64,000 nucleotides of DNA from Proteles cristata cristata (Eukaryota > Chordata > Mammalia > Carnivora > Hyaenidae), in NCBI GenBank assembly GCA_017311185.1, contig JAESUZ010000133.1, forward strand, positions 310,001-374,000, given 5' to 3'. Shown here piece after piece: positions 32,301 to 44,053 of this stretch. The notes beneath the pieces are model-generated. The model did not search any database. It was not told the origin of the DNA and was given only the letters and a program-made list of their open reading frames with translations. The translations under genes and the position numbers were made by a program. Each line of letters opens with the position of its first letter. The stretch's first letter is position 1.

Positions 32301-33572
32301 TTTATAGCACCTATGTTATTGTAAGTATCTAATGGGGTCTAGGTTCACATTAACACGTAGTTACTTATAATATAATTATTAATTTAATTTGACTTTTATC
32401 TCTTTGATGACTTGAAATCTTTGAGTGTTTTATTTATCTTTCATGGAAGTACGCAATGTCAGAACAGTTAGCCTTCTGACTTAAGAAATATTAAACCAGG
32501 TAATGGATTTAGAGGCCTGGAAACTTTACTTTGCCCTTAGTAGGACAAGTCAGAATGTCTCAGACCACAGAAACAGGATGTTAGAACTGAGTTTCTTACA
32601 TAAAATTAGGCACCACCGAAGATCATTCTCAGTATGAAATAGTAAGTAGAATATTCTACTCAAGAGTCCAAGAAAGAGCAAAGAAACTTGCTGTGAAACT
32701 GAGTCGTAAAAGGACTAATAGTAACCTGTTAGGGATACCAGACCTGATGATGCTGTCTAACTTTATAGTATCTGCTATGAATGTGAATCTTAGCTAGGAA
32801 GTTAACATACACATGTATCCAGCATGATGAAAACTTGACAGAGACGAAAAGCAGCCTCCCGTTTATCAGAGGGACCCCTGTTCCACTGAAGGTACCAGAA
32901 CACCACTAGGACAAGGAAGATAAACTATCTTGTCAAATTCATACAACTGACAGAAGGAAAGGAATCTCTCCAAAACAGCCATAAGATGCAACAACTATAG
33001 AAATGTGTACTACAAAATCCAGAAAAAAATAAAAACAACTTACTGTTTCAAAGTGAGTAATATAAATTTATTAAAATAACAATGAAAGGAGGCATAAATG
33101 CAAGGATAAAAACAAAATACTAACTCTTTTGACGCATTGTTTAACTTTTTCAATTTTTATTGTGAGCTAATCTTTATCTTTTGTTTTTCCTCTTCTTTCC
33201 GTGAGGATTCTTTTGAAACTGTCCTACCAGGGAGATTTTGTATTTACTTCTGCAAAAAATCAGAATCAATGTTTATTTTATTTTGTAAATATTTGGAATC
33301 CAAGGTAACATGGTTGGTAAAAATGAGCCACAAACTAAGAGACTGATTAGGCTTGTGGTTAATTTTTTTAAACCACATTCCAAGCAGAAAGGAAAAGAAC
33401 AAAATATCTACCCAACAAATTATGTGATTTGTTTTTCTTGTAGGGTTCCCCCTCAACTTAGGGCACAACACTTTGAGAATCAAGACTTTCATTTTGGGGG
33501 TCTCAACTTGAAGTTTCCACATTCTGGATCAAGGTCTTTCTTCACTGTCCCCAGAGACACAAAACCCACAGT
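32301..33572. other. No recognisable feature (1.3 kb)
   Basis: Open frames at 33137-33346, 33244-33522 (minus) and 33310-33660 (116 residues) overlap on both strands. The last runs into the MER5A element. None has a domain, a splice pattern or a coding bias I can support. Confidence 0.4.
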
Positions 33573-33580
33573 CTCCAGGC

Positions 33581-33850
33581 CGGACTATCTCAGTTTTAAC
33601 ACTGTTGACATTTTGGGCCCCATGATTCTTTGCTGTGGAAGGCTTTCTTACACGTTATAGGATGTTCAGCAGAATTTCTAAGTTCTACCCAGTAGATGTC
33701 ATTAATGCTGCCCACACTACTTCTCCTCCCCCCCCACCTCCCCACTGTTATGGCAACAAAAAATGTCTCCAGATGTTGTCAAATGTCTCCATGTGGAGGC
33801 AGGGCTGAAGGGGAGGAGGTGCACAAAGTCATTCCCATTGAGAACCACTG
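33581..33850 (-). mobile_element. MER5A-like hAT-Charlie non-autonomous DNA transposon, reverse
   Basis: Landmarks: AACACTGTTGACATTTTGGGCCCC, TTATAGGATGTTCAGCAG, CTACCCAGTAGATGTCATTAATGC, AAAAAATGTCTCCAGATGTTGTCAAATGTCTCC and the terminal GAGAACCACTG. The 8-bp duplication CTC(C/T)AGGC at 33573-33580 and 33851-33858 is the size expected of hAT transposons. It encodes no protein. Confidence 0.88.
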
Positions 33851-33858
33851 CTCTAGGC

Positions 33859-34085
33859 TCTTCTCAATCCCTGCAAATGGCAACACCCCTTGCCTCCAGC
33901 TCTCCCTTCACCAAAGTAGACCTGCAGCAGTTCCTCACAGGAGCATTCTCATGTTTTTTAGGACACTCTTCTTGGCTCCCTTCCAGAACCTGAGAAGTTC
34001 TCTTTCAACCTGGCAATCTCAGCTATACATTTAAGTCGTGTATTTTTAAATTTATCATGTGTTTCTGTATATTTCCAGTGAAAGC
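33859..34085. other. No recognisable feature
   Basis: Short unassigned stretch; the frames 33696-34034 and 33763-33993 start within MER5A and are not genes. Confidence 0.4.
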
Positions 34086-34095
34086 GTTTTTGGTT

Positions 34096-34350
34096 CTTTA
34101 TTTTCTAAATGTTTATTTATTTTGAAAGAGAGAAAGGGAGGGAAAGAGGGAGAGAGAATAAGAAAGTCTGGGCGCCGGTGTGTGTGTACACATAAGAAAG
34201 CGGGGGAGGGGTAGAGAGTTAGAATTCCAAGCAGGCTACACACTGTCAGTGCAGAGCCAGATATGAGACGGAACTCAGGAAACTTAAAATCATGACCTGA
34301 GCAAAAATTAAAAGTCAGATTTTACCCAACTTAGACGCCCAAGAGCCCTG
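34096..34350 (-). mobile_element. Diverged carnivore SINE with GT-rich insertion
   Basis: The perfect 10-bp duplication GTTTTTGGTT is at 34086-34095 and 34351-34360. The GA-rich part is enlarged and carries a GTGTGTGTGTACACATAAG patch near 34180-34198; the head is strongly mutated. Confidence 0.88.
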
Positions 34351-34360
34351 GTTTTTGGTT

Positions 34361-36365
34361 ATTTGAGTAGAGAACTTGTCGTATAGACAGTCAGACATTC
34401 GCTGACTCTTCAAGGGGGTAAGCTAGTGCAGAAGACCTCTCTTCAAACACCTGGAAAACTGATGTAAATTCCTAGGTCAAATAATATCCCAATGACTATT
34501 TTAAGCCTAGGGAACATCAGAAACATAAAACATCGAATATCATTGTGAACACCAATAAATTATTGAGATTCTACTACATGTAGATGACCGCTTATCACAA
34601 TTTAAAGACCTCTAGTTTACTGTGTGGATTGTCTATCTTCTTATTCATTTGTTATCATTCTTACGTAAATTACTATGGTAATGTCAGACATTGTCTGAGA
34701 TGCTTTGTCCCATTACTTTGAGCGTAAAAGATATAACTTATACAAAAATATCAAATGCTCATTTTATTCTGATAATGTACTTTAGTATCAAAATAACCAT
34801 AACAAATCCTTGGGTAGTTAGTAGTTAGTTTGTTGTGATGAAAAGACCATTGGATTTAGAGACAGATATCCTAGAGGCAAATCCTGCAGAGAAATAGCTA
34901 GGCAAGGATCTAGTCCTGTATAGGATATATATTACCTTTACTAATGTGAACAGTTTCCAGCTACAAACATCTGAGCTCTTAAATATTTGTTTTCTCCAGA
35001 GACGGCCAGCCAAAAATTCCCTTTTATTCCAGTCAAATTCCTTTAAACGATTGCTGCTATTTTGGAATTCTGTTGTAAACCTGATTTCAGTTACTTTGAC
35101 CTGATTCTGGGTGTACTGCTAAAATATTTCAGGATAATTATAAAAACATAATATTATTTGTCAGCAGGGGAAAAAAATCCACCAGACCATATCATTTTTC
35201 AGACTACTTGTAGATCAGTCAGTGACTCAAGGAGGGAGCATGAATTATCTGCAACTTTCTTTGAATTATTCAGCATCTACTATGCATGATTCTAATTGTT
35301 TCAAAGGCATCTCGGTTAAAAATAAGTGACTTTTCAGCTAAGCTTCTGTCAGTGTTTTTTGTTTAATATTCAGTAACTTAATATCAGCACTGAATTATAA
35401 AAGAGAATCTCATCTTTATTGACAATATGTGTGTGTAAACAAACACACACGTGAATATATATACACACACATACATATGCATTTGGAATATACATATATA
35501 TGGATTTCTGGTAAGAGTAAAAATGCACGGGATAAGGGTAAATAAAGAATTAGCTCTTCCTCGTGATAAACATTTTCCCCATACCGGATATTATTTTATG
35601 GTGAGCAAAATCATGAAACTTGGTGATGACAGTGAGGTGACATGGTCAGTGGCAGAAGCACTGGACCAAAGATGAGAAGAGTTATTGGAGAATACTTGGG
35701 GAGGAGGGGAGCAGGGAGATGAAATGGACAAGACAAAGCTTGGAGTTCCCCCTAGAGGTTGGTGTGTGCGGATGATTTCCTCTACATCTTTTTCTCCCTC
35801 TTACTCTTAACCCCCAGGGCAGTTAGAGAAAGGCTATTTCTATAGAGAGGGCAATATAATGTTGGGGTCGGGGGGTGTCATTTCCCTGTATTATGCCAAC
35901 CCTTTAAATAGTTTTTGAATGGCCACCTGGGGAAAATGGCATGGGCAATAGGATGCAGGAGGACTCATTAATAGTTCCTCTGTACTGCATACGAAGTCAA
36001 GCCAGTACTGACCTCATTTTCCTATTTTTATGAGACATAAACGTATGTCCACCTACGATTACCAGCCTGGAGCGTAAAATGTACATCAAATAACCACATG
36101 CCACAACATATAATGCCAGTGATGTCAAATGACCCAAATTTTCTCTAACCCTAAAAGATATAGAGTGTCTCATTATCAATATGATCATTTTACCACAGAG
36201 AAAGTGAATTCTATCAAAGTGATTATACCTTCATCTTAATCCTGAACGCTTTTAAAAGTAGTATTTGGTTTGTGTTGTCTTCCCACTCTGTCCTTGCCAT
36301 GTGGAAGCTTGTTTCTGGTTAAGCCTCTTCACCATCAGCTACTATCTGGTGTGTGACATAGAAAC
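34361..36365. other. Mostly featureless; GT/AC/AT microsatellite patch at 35427-35502
   Basis: Single-copy-looking sequence. The patch runs TGTGTGTG, ACACACAC, ATATATACACACACA and ATATATAT over about 75 bases. G-run GGTCGGGGGGTG near 35866-35877. Minus frames 34825-35013 and 35997-36188 lack motifs. Confidence 0.45.
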
Positions 36366-36381
36366 TAATGCTGCTCCTTTA

Positions 36382-36585
36382 TTTTTTTAAATAATTTATT
36401 GTCAAGTTGGTTTCCATATAACACCCAGGGCTCATCCCCACAAGTGCCCTCCTCCATGCCCATCACCCCCCTCCCCCCACCCCCATCAGCCCTCCGTTTG
36501 TACTCCGCATTCAAGAGTCTCTCATGGTTTGCCTCCCTCCCTCTCCGCCACTATTTTTCTCATTCTTCTCCCCGATGGTCTTCTG
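36382..36585 (-). other. L1 3' UTR with strong G-rich block
   Basis: Downstream of the ORF2 stop. On the minus strand the block at 36459-36484 contains G-tracts of 5, 6, 6 and 3 with very short loops, a strong G-quadruplex pattern. A reversed AATAAA lies near 36398-36403 and the A-tail is short, consistent with age. Confidence 0.9.
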
Positions 36586-39500
36586 TTAATTTCCTCCTAA
36601 TCCTCCTAAACGTGCAAACATATGGTATCTGTCCTTCTCTGCCTGACTTATTTCACTCAGCATAACACCCTCAAGGTCCATCCATGTTGCTACACATGGC
36701 CAGATTTCATTGTTTCTCATTGCCATGTAGTATTCTATGGTATAGATAAACCACATCTTCCTGATCCATTCATCTGTTGATGGACACTTAGGCTCTTTCC
36801 CATGTTTTGGCTATTGCTGAGAGTGCTGCTATGAACATTGGGGTACATGTGCCCCTATGCATCAGCACTCCTGTATCCCTTGGGAAAATTCCTGGGCGTA
36901 CAATTGCTGGGCCATAGGGGAGTTCTATTGTTAATTTTTTGAGGAACCTCCACACTGTTTTCCAGAGGGGCTGCACCAGTTTCCATCCCACCAACAGTGT
37001 AGAAGGGTGCCTGTTTTTCCACATCCTTGCCAGCATCTAGAGTCCTCTGATTTGCTCTTTAGCCACTATGACCAGCATGGTTTTGATTTGTATTTCCTGA
37101 TGAGGAGGGATGCTGAGCATCGTTTCATGTGTCTGTTGGCCATCTGGCTGTCCTCTTTGGAGAAGCATCTGTTCATCTCTTCTGCCCATTTCTTCATTGG
37201 ATTGTTTTTCAGGTGTGGAGTTTGGTGAGTTCCTTATAGATTCTGGATACTAGCACTTTATCTGATATGTCAATTGCAACTATCTTTTCCCATTCCGTTG
37301 GTTCGCCTATCAGTTTCATGGGTTGTTTCCTTTGTCGTGCAGAAGCTTTTAATCTTGAAGAGGTCCCAATAGTTCATTTTTGCTCTTGATTCCTTTGCCT
37401 TTGGGGGTGTCTCAAGTAAGCAGTTGCTGCGGTGGAGGTCAAGGAGGTTGTTTCCTGCTTTCTCCTCTAGGGTTTTGATGGTTTTTTGTCTCACGTTCAG
37501 GTCCTTTATCCATTTTGAGTTTATTTTTGTGTATGATGTGAGACAGTGATCTCGTTTCATTCTTCTGCATGTTGCTGTCCAGTTCGCCCAACACCATCTG
37601 TTAAAAAGGCTGTCTTTTTTCCATTGGATATTCTTTCCTGCTTTGTCAAAGATTAGTTGACCATACATTTGTGGGTCTGATTCTGAGTTCTCTATTCTAT
37701 TCCATTGGTTATGTGTCTGCTTTTGTGCCAATACCATACTGTCTTGATGATGACAGCTTTGTAGTAGAGGCTAAAGTCGGGGATGGTGATGCCTCCCGTT
37801 TTGGTTTTCTTCTTCAATATTACTTTGGCTATTCGGGGTCTTTTGTGATTCCATGCAAATTTTAGGATAGTTTGTTCTGGTTTTGAGAAGAATGCTGGTG
37901 CAATTTTGATTGGGATTGCATTGAATGTGTAATTGCTTTGGGTAGTAATGATATTTTAACTATATTTATTCTTCCAATCCATGAGCAAGGAATGTTTTTC
38001 CATTTTTTTTGTGTGTCTTCTTCAATTTCCTTCATAAATTTTCTGTAGTTTTCATCATACAGATCTCTTATATCCTTGGTTAGGTTTATTTGTAGGTATT
38101 TTATGTTTTTTTTTGTGCAATTATGAATGAGATCACTTTCTTGATTTCTCTTTCTGTTGTTTCATTGTTGGTATATAAAAATGCAAACGATTTCTGTACG
38201 TTGATTTTGTACCCTGCAACTTTGCTAAATTCATGGATCAGTTCTAGTAGGTTTCTGGTGGAGTCTGTCGGGTTTTCTATATAGAGTATCATGTCGTCTG
38301 AGAAAAGTGAGCATTTGACTTCTTCTTTGCCAGTTCTGATGCCTTTCATTTCCTTTTGTTGTCTGATGGCTAATGCTAGGACTTCCAGCACTATGGTAAG
38401 CAACAGTGGTGAGAGTGGACAGCCCTGTCGTGTTCCTGATGTCAGGGGGAAAGCTCTCAGTTTTTCCCTGTTGAGGATGATGTTAGCTGAGGGCTTCTCA
38501 TAGATGGCTTTTATGATGTTTAAGTAAGTTCCTTCTATCCAGACTTTCTTGAGGGTCTTTCTTAAGAAGGGATGCTGTATTTTGTCAAATGCTTTTTCTG
38601 CATCTATCAACAGGACCATATGATTTTTATCTTTTCTTTTGTTGATGTAATGTATCACATTGATTTGCAAATATTGAACCAGCCCTGTAATCCAGGAATG
38701 ACTCCCACTTGATCATGGTGGATAATTCTTTTTATGTGCTGTTGAATTCGATTTGCAAGTATCTTGCTGAGGATTTTTGCATCTGTATTCATCAAGGATA
38801 TTGGCCTGTAGTTCTCTTTTTTTTGCTGGGTCTCTGTCTGGCTTCGGAATCAAAGTGATGCTGGCTTCATAAAATGAGTCCAGAAGTTTTCCTTCAATTT
38901 CTATTTTTTGGAATAGCTTGAGAAAAATGGGTATTAATTCTGTTTTAAATGTCTGGTAGAATTCCCCAGGGAAGCCATAGGGCCCTGGGCTCTTATTTGT
39001 TGGGGGATTTTTGATGACTGATTCAATTTCTTCACTAGTTATGGGTCTGTTCCGATTTTCTATCTCTTCCTGTGTGAATTTTAGTAGTGAGTGTGTGTTT
39101 AGGATTGTGTCCATTTCTTCTAAGTTGTCCAATTTGTTGGCATATAATTTTTCATAGTATTCCCTGATAATTGCTTGTATTTCTGAGAGGTTGGTTGTAA
39201 CAAGTCCATTTTCATTCATGATTTTGTCTATTTGAGTGCTCTCTCTTTTATTTTTGAAAAGCCTGGCTAGAGGTTTGTCAATTTTATTTTTTCAAAAAAC
39301 CAACTCTTGGTTTCATTGATCTGTTCAACTGTTTCTTTGTTTTCTATATTGTTTATTTCTGCCCTGATTTTTATCATTTCTCTTCTCCTACTGGGCTTGG
39401 GGTGCTCTTGTTGGTCTCCCTCTTGTTCCTTGAAGTGCGTTGTTAGATTTTGCACTTGTGCTTTTTCTAACATCTTGAAATAGGCCTGGAGTACAATGTA

Positions 39501-40160
39501 CTTTCCTCTTAAGATTCCTTTGCCACATCCCATAGAGTTTGGCTTGTTGTATTTTCATTTTCATTTGTTTCCATATATTTTTAAATTTCTTCTCTAATTG
39601 TCTGATTGGCCCATTCATTCTTTAGTATGGTGTTCTTTAACCTCCATGTTTTTGGAGGTTTTCCAGACTTCTTCCTGTGATTGATTTTGAGTTTCATAGC
39701 ATTGTGATCTGAAAGTGTGCATGGTATGATCTCCATTCTTTTATATTTATTGAGGGCTGCTTTATGTCCCAGTATGTGATCTATCTTGGAGAATATGCCA
39801 TGCGCACTTGAAAAGAAAGTGAATTCCATGACCTCAGGACGTAGAGTTCTAAATATATCTTTCCAATCCATCTGGTCCAATGTGTCATTCAAGTCCGTTG
39901 TTTCTTTAGTGATTTTCTGTCTAGTTGATCTATCCATTGCTGTAAGTGGAGTATTAAAGTTCCCTGCTATTAGCACATTCTTATCCATAAGATTGTTTCT
40001 GTTTGTGATTGTTTTATATATTTAGATGCTCCCATATTTGGTGCATAGACATTTATAATTGTTAGCTCTTCCTGAAAGATATACTCGGTAATTATTATAT
40101 AATGCCCTTCTTCATCCCTTGTTACTCTTTAAAGTCCAGTTTGTCTGATAAGTATAGCTA
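36586..40160 (-). pseudogene. L1 ORF2 (endonuclease/reverse transcriptase), truncated and frame-broken
   Basis: Motifs in sense order on the minus strand: endonuclease remnant with AGNFNTPL (about 39964), SSAHGIFSKIDHI and SDHNAMKL (39581-39988); RT fingers [13 protein letters not shown] (within 38713-39219); RT motif [10 protein letters not shown], motif [12 protein letters not shown] and motif C FSDDM (within 38101-38670); connection region (37270-37737); C-terminal [14 protein letters not shown] and TCTPMFIAALSAIAKTW (36788-37036); stop TAA at 36586-36588. The frame shifts between these pieces. The usual GDFN is GNFN and the usual FADD is FSDD. It cannot make a full protein. Confidence 0.93.
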
Positions 40161-40182
40161 CTCCAGTAATGCTGCTCCTTTA

Positions 40183-40615
40183 AAAACAATTAAAAATGGG
40201 TTCATCCCACCATCAATTTCCTTCTTTTTGTGTCTCTACAAGATTCCCTGGAAGTGTAATAAAAACTTAAAATACCAAAATATCGCCAACATTATTTAGA
40301 TGACACAATCGGATCCCCAAATGAAATGTGATCACTGAAGCACCTTATAAATCACTGAAGCGCAAATTCCCTCATAAAGTGTGGATGTTGAGAGAGGAAA
40401 CTGTGATTTTGCCAGATCTGAATTTAGTGCTGCCTACCCCAGAGCACGATGTTATCTGGGGAAATAGGGTATGCAGGGAAAACACAAGAAAGAACGATAG
40501 GAAGTTTTTGCATTTTCAGTTGTATGTATCTCCAGGATCTATTCATTCATTGTAATTGTCTAGAATCCACCTACTGTGAACTGACAGAAAATTGCATAAA
40601 TAGTACATTGAGAAG
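40183..40615. other. No recognisable feature
   Basis: Open frames 40328-40555 and 40449-40826 are unremarkable; the latter runs into the next LTR. Confidence 0.4.
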
Positions 40616-40617
40616 TA

Positions 40618-41060
40618 CTCCAGTTATCTATTGCTGGGTAATAAACCACATCAAAATGTATGGCTTAAAACAACAATTTGTGATTTTCCGTGGGTTGACT
40701 GAGCTCAGCTGGCAGCTTTCACTTGAATTATCTAATGAGACTGTAGTCAGATGGTGGCTGGGGATAGAGTCATCTGGATGCTCAACTAGGCTGGGTGAAG
40801 AGATGACTTATTCACATGGTGGGTAGTTTAGTGCTGGCTATTGGCCAGGAGATCAACAGGGGTTGGTTGTTAGCCTGAAGACCCACAGGTGACCCCTCTT
40901 TCTGGCTGGGACTTCTCCTGGCCCAGAGGCTGGTTTCTAAGAAGAATTGTCCCAAAATGAAGCTTTAGAGAAATAGAGAGAGAAATAGGAAGAGAAATAG
41001 GAAGAGGCTGCAAAGCTCTTTTTGACTCTAACTTTAAACTATAACAACATCACTTTCACC
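40618..41060 (-). mobile_element. MaLR/ERV-L-type LTR, reverse
   Basis: Begins CCAGTTATCTATTGCTGGGTAATAAACCACATCAAAATGTATGGCTTAAAACAACAA, the standard reversed LTR end; then GACTGAGCTCAGCTGGCAG, GACTGTAGTCAGATGGTGGCTGGGG and TTATTCACATGGTGGG. Same family as the fragment at 13068-13335 but longer. Right edge approximate. Confidence 0.6.
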
Positions 41061-41252
41061 AAATAAAATCAGCCAAGCAAATCATTAAGGTATCCCATAT
41101 TTACGGGAAGATGAATTAGATTTCAGTTCTTGGCATGAGGGGCAGCATGCACAAATACGTCTAGGAGAAATTGATAGAAGCCATATTTGTAGACTAGCTA
41201 CAAGAGTTAGTCTTGTGGTTCTGTGATTTCCATACCTTGGGGAAACAATTTT

Positions 41253-41471
41253 TTTAAACTTTTTGTATATTTTATTTATATTTGAGAGAGGGAGAGAGAG
41301 AGAGATCATGAGTGGGGAAAGGCCAGAGAGAGAGAGAGACAGAATAGGAAGGAGGTTCCAGGCTCTGAGCTGTCAGGACAGAGTCCTATGTGGGGCTCAA
41401 ACCCATGAGCTGTGAGATCATGACCTGAACCGAAGTCAGACACTTAATAGACTGAGCCACCCAGTTGCCCC
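41253..41471 (-). mobile_element. Feline SINE, diverged
   Basis: The perfect 9-bp duplication AACAATTTT is at 41244-41252 and 41472-41480. Complete reversed element with a head ending CTGAGCCACCCAGTTGCCCC. Confidence 0.93.
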
Positions 41472-41480
41472 AACAATTTT

Positions 41481-42351
41481 ATAACTAATGCAAACTAGCT
41501 AACTTTTCTTCATGAATGACAAATTAAATATTCAGGCAGAATTTTATAATTATGGCACCTCCCAATTGTAATTTCTGAATTTCCCTTACTCTTACCAACA
41601 CTTAATCCATAGATCACTCAATTTAATATCACATGATCTCTCTTTTTATTGTGCCAAACTTATTGACCCCAAACCATCACTTTTAGTTGCTCGTATTTCT
41701 AACATCCAACTTGTAAATTGAGTGGCCTATGTCCAGGGATACAGCCCACATTCCCTATACAAAATTTACAATAGGCAAATCTCTAAGCAATTTCATGGTC
41801 TTGAATTCCTCAAACACAAGCTCAAGCTCTTCTTTTTATTTCCAACACAGCAGGATATTATAGTTCCTTTGGCCCCCAAGCCACTGCTATTGAAAGTGGG
41901 ATTTATGAAAGACTAAATGAGCTTTCAGTTCCCTTTAAAAAATTGTATGCCTTTCCTCTTACGCAGATGGTTCCTTTAGTCCTTCCTCCACATTGAATTA
42001 CCTTGCACCTTGAATAAACTTTGTTACTGAGTGAAAAATCTTTCTTCAGCTCCTTTTGTTTCTGATCCCATCTCTAGTGAAATGTCTCAATCCCTAAACT
42101 CAGCCTAATGATAAAACGAAAGTTACTTGAGACTTTCATGAACATCACCCCTGATATTTGCCACCTGAAGACAATATATTGTTAAAGTAAGTCTGCTGAG
42201 ACCCTAGAAAAGAATTTCTCTTGCAACACGCATCAGGTACCTAATAGATACAAGGGGAGTAGTGGTCTCCACACATAGAAGATTTAAATAAGATCCCTTA
42301 AAATTCCAAAATAAATCCCCAAAGGAGATTTTGATGAATAGAATTCCACAT
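41481..42351. other. No recognisable feature
   Basis: Some LTR-like character near 41935-42030 (GAATTACCTTGCACCTTGAATAAAC), but not enough to assign. Frame 41722-41916 has no domain. Confidence 0.35.
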
Positions 42352-42363
42352 AATCTGGAATTT

Positions 42364-42562
42364 GGGGGCACAGGGTTGGCTCAGTCGGTTGAGCAACCAA
42401 CTTCGGCTCAGGTGACAATCTCACCGTTCGTGAGTTCAAGCCCCACGTCGAACTCTGTGCTGACAGCTCAGAGCCTGGAGCCTGCTTTGGATTCTGTATC
42501 TCTCTCTCTCTGCCTCTCCCTGGCTAGAACTCTGTCTCTCAAAAATAAATAAACTTAAAAAA
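42364..42562 (+). mobile_element. Feline SINE, GACAGCTCAGA type
   Basis: The perfect 12-bp duplication AATCTGGAATTT is at 42352-42363 and 42563-42574. The head GGGGCACAGGGTTGGCTCAGTCGG has a CACAGGGTT variant of CGCCTGGGT. The 73-residue frame 42331-42552 is SINE translation. Confidence 0.94.
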
Positions 42563-42574
42563 AATCTGGAATTT

Positions 42575-43767
42575 TATGAAGTTCCTGTGAACCCATGATA
42601 TATATCTGCCCATGATCTATTGATTCTTAAAATTAAAGAACATGGATAAATATATTCAGCCTCTAGAAATAAATGCTTATGTTTGCCATCATCAGATTCT
42701 TAACAAGGAGAAATCTTGACTGAGAGTCTTACTCAGTACACACAGTATCTCTACCCAGGCCTTTGCCTCAGTGAGAGGGGATCTTAAAAGACCTTGAGAG
42801 CTGAGGAGAGTTGAAGCTGTGTCACCATCTTATTACACAGTTCTTAACCAGTGCAAACTGAACAATAAACATATGATTTCAGAAGCCACTTAATACAATT
42901 TTATAGGCAGGGAATTTTCCCTTCTATAAAGATATACAAAAGAATCGCAGGCTTGAATAAATGTTCTAAACTGAGAATGCACTATCAAAACAGCTGACAA
43001 AAGAAGAAATTCTTGAACTTTTTCCTATGGTTGCCTCTCTTCTTCAGGAAAAGGATAGTAAACCAAAACTCCAAAACTACATTTCCAGTCCCAATATACA
43101 GTTTAAAATCTACTTTATAATCTCTCTTAATGATTTTACTATTTCATTGTTTTCATTAGAATAGCTTGACTATTCCAGGAAACTTTTGCCGAGGTAAATA
43201 ACTTGATTGTTCATTACCAGGCTTTCTCCAGACTTTCAAATTTCCTTTCAACCCTTCAATAGGAAGTATCAACAGGTGCTTTAGGTCTTCAGACTTTTTA
43301 AATTTCTCACCTCAGAATCTTCTTGCTGTTTCCAACAGTCCTAAACTGTTATATCAGGATTTTTCCCCAATCCTAATTAAGCCCTCTCACGGAAAGACCG
43401 AGCATAAAGCAAACTTGTTATTCTCTACAAAATTGACCTTGCCTTTTCTCCTCTGAAAACTACAGAGCTCTGTGGAGGTGGTGTTCACTCTTCTTGAAGT
43501 AAGCAATTCATTTTGTTTGCTTTATCAATAACTTGTGTGGGTGATATTCGTGGAGTTAACATTCAATGAAAAGTAGTGCTCAGACCCCTGAAAACTAACC
43601 TATCAAAGTAGAGGAGACTGAATTTGGTGTGTGTATAAAAATATGGCATCAAAAGTCAAAAGTGTGATTACTATTTTCCTCTATCCCAGCCTCATAAAAG
43701 ATGTGTTCAAAGGGATCCTATACTTCCTGAAATATTGAGGTCAGATGCTGGCTCTGGGGAACTACTT
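42575..43767. other. No recognisable feature (1.2 kb)
   Basis: AT-rich single-copy-looking sequence without supported elements. Confidence 0.4.
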
Positions 43768-43783
43768 AGAACCTCTCAAGTCC

Positions 43784-43906
43784 ATAGGGCACCTGGCTGG
43801 CCCAGTTGGTGGAGAGTGGGACACTTGAACTCAGGGTTATTAGTTTGAGTTCCACATTGCGTGTAGAGATTACTTTTAAAAAAGCCTTTGGAAAAAAACA
43901 AAAAAA
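43784..43906 (+). mobile_element. Short old carnivore SINE
   Basis: The 16-bp duplication AGAACCTC(T/C)CAAGTCC is at 43768-43783 and 43907-43922. It has the short, older body TTCCACATTGCGTGTAGAGATTACTTTTAAAAAAG directly after the tRNA-like head, with no long CT-rich part. This marks it as an earlier subfamily than the 200-bp copies. Confidence 0.92.
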
Positions 43907-43979
43907 AGAACCTCCCAAGTCCTCTGGCTTTTGCAGACAGGAAATGTCTGGGAAGCCCTGGTGTTTCCAGGTCATTGCA

Positions 43980-43980
<1 letters not shown>

Positions 43981-44025
<45 letters not shown>
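43981..44025 (+). repeat. (AC)22 microsatellite, uninterrupted
   Basis: Forty-five bases of pure AC repeat, the longest perfect microsatellite here, followed by a GA-rich stretch (44027-44053). Long open frames on both strands here (up to 123 residues) are translations of the repeat. Confidence 0.97.
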
Positions 44026-44027
<2 letters not shown>

Positions 44028-44053
44028 AAGGAGGAGAGGGAGAAGAAGAGAGA

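Larger units (their letters stand above)
36382..40166 (-). mobile_element. 5'-truncated LINE-1 with 16-bp target duplication
   Basis: A 3785-bp minus-strand L1. The perfect duplication TAATGCTGCTCCTTTA is at 36366-36381 and 40167-40182. On the plus strand it opens with the reversed short A-tail and AATAAA, then the 3' UTR (to 36585), then ORF2 in reverse. The 5' end stops within the endonuclease-coding part (about one-third of the way into that domain), so ORF1 and the 5' UTR promoter are absent. In sense orientation the target reads TTTTT/AAAGG, close to the L1 endonuclease site. Confidence 0.97.

Noticed and set aside
33310..33660. 116-residue frame as a gene
   Set aside because: It runs into the MER5A transposon and overlaps a minus-strand frame of similar length; no domain.
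37270..39988. Series of long minus-strand frames as a novel reverse-transcriptase system
   Set aside because: Motif order, UTR, A-tail and target duplication identify a truncated L1, not a retron or other new system.
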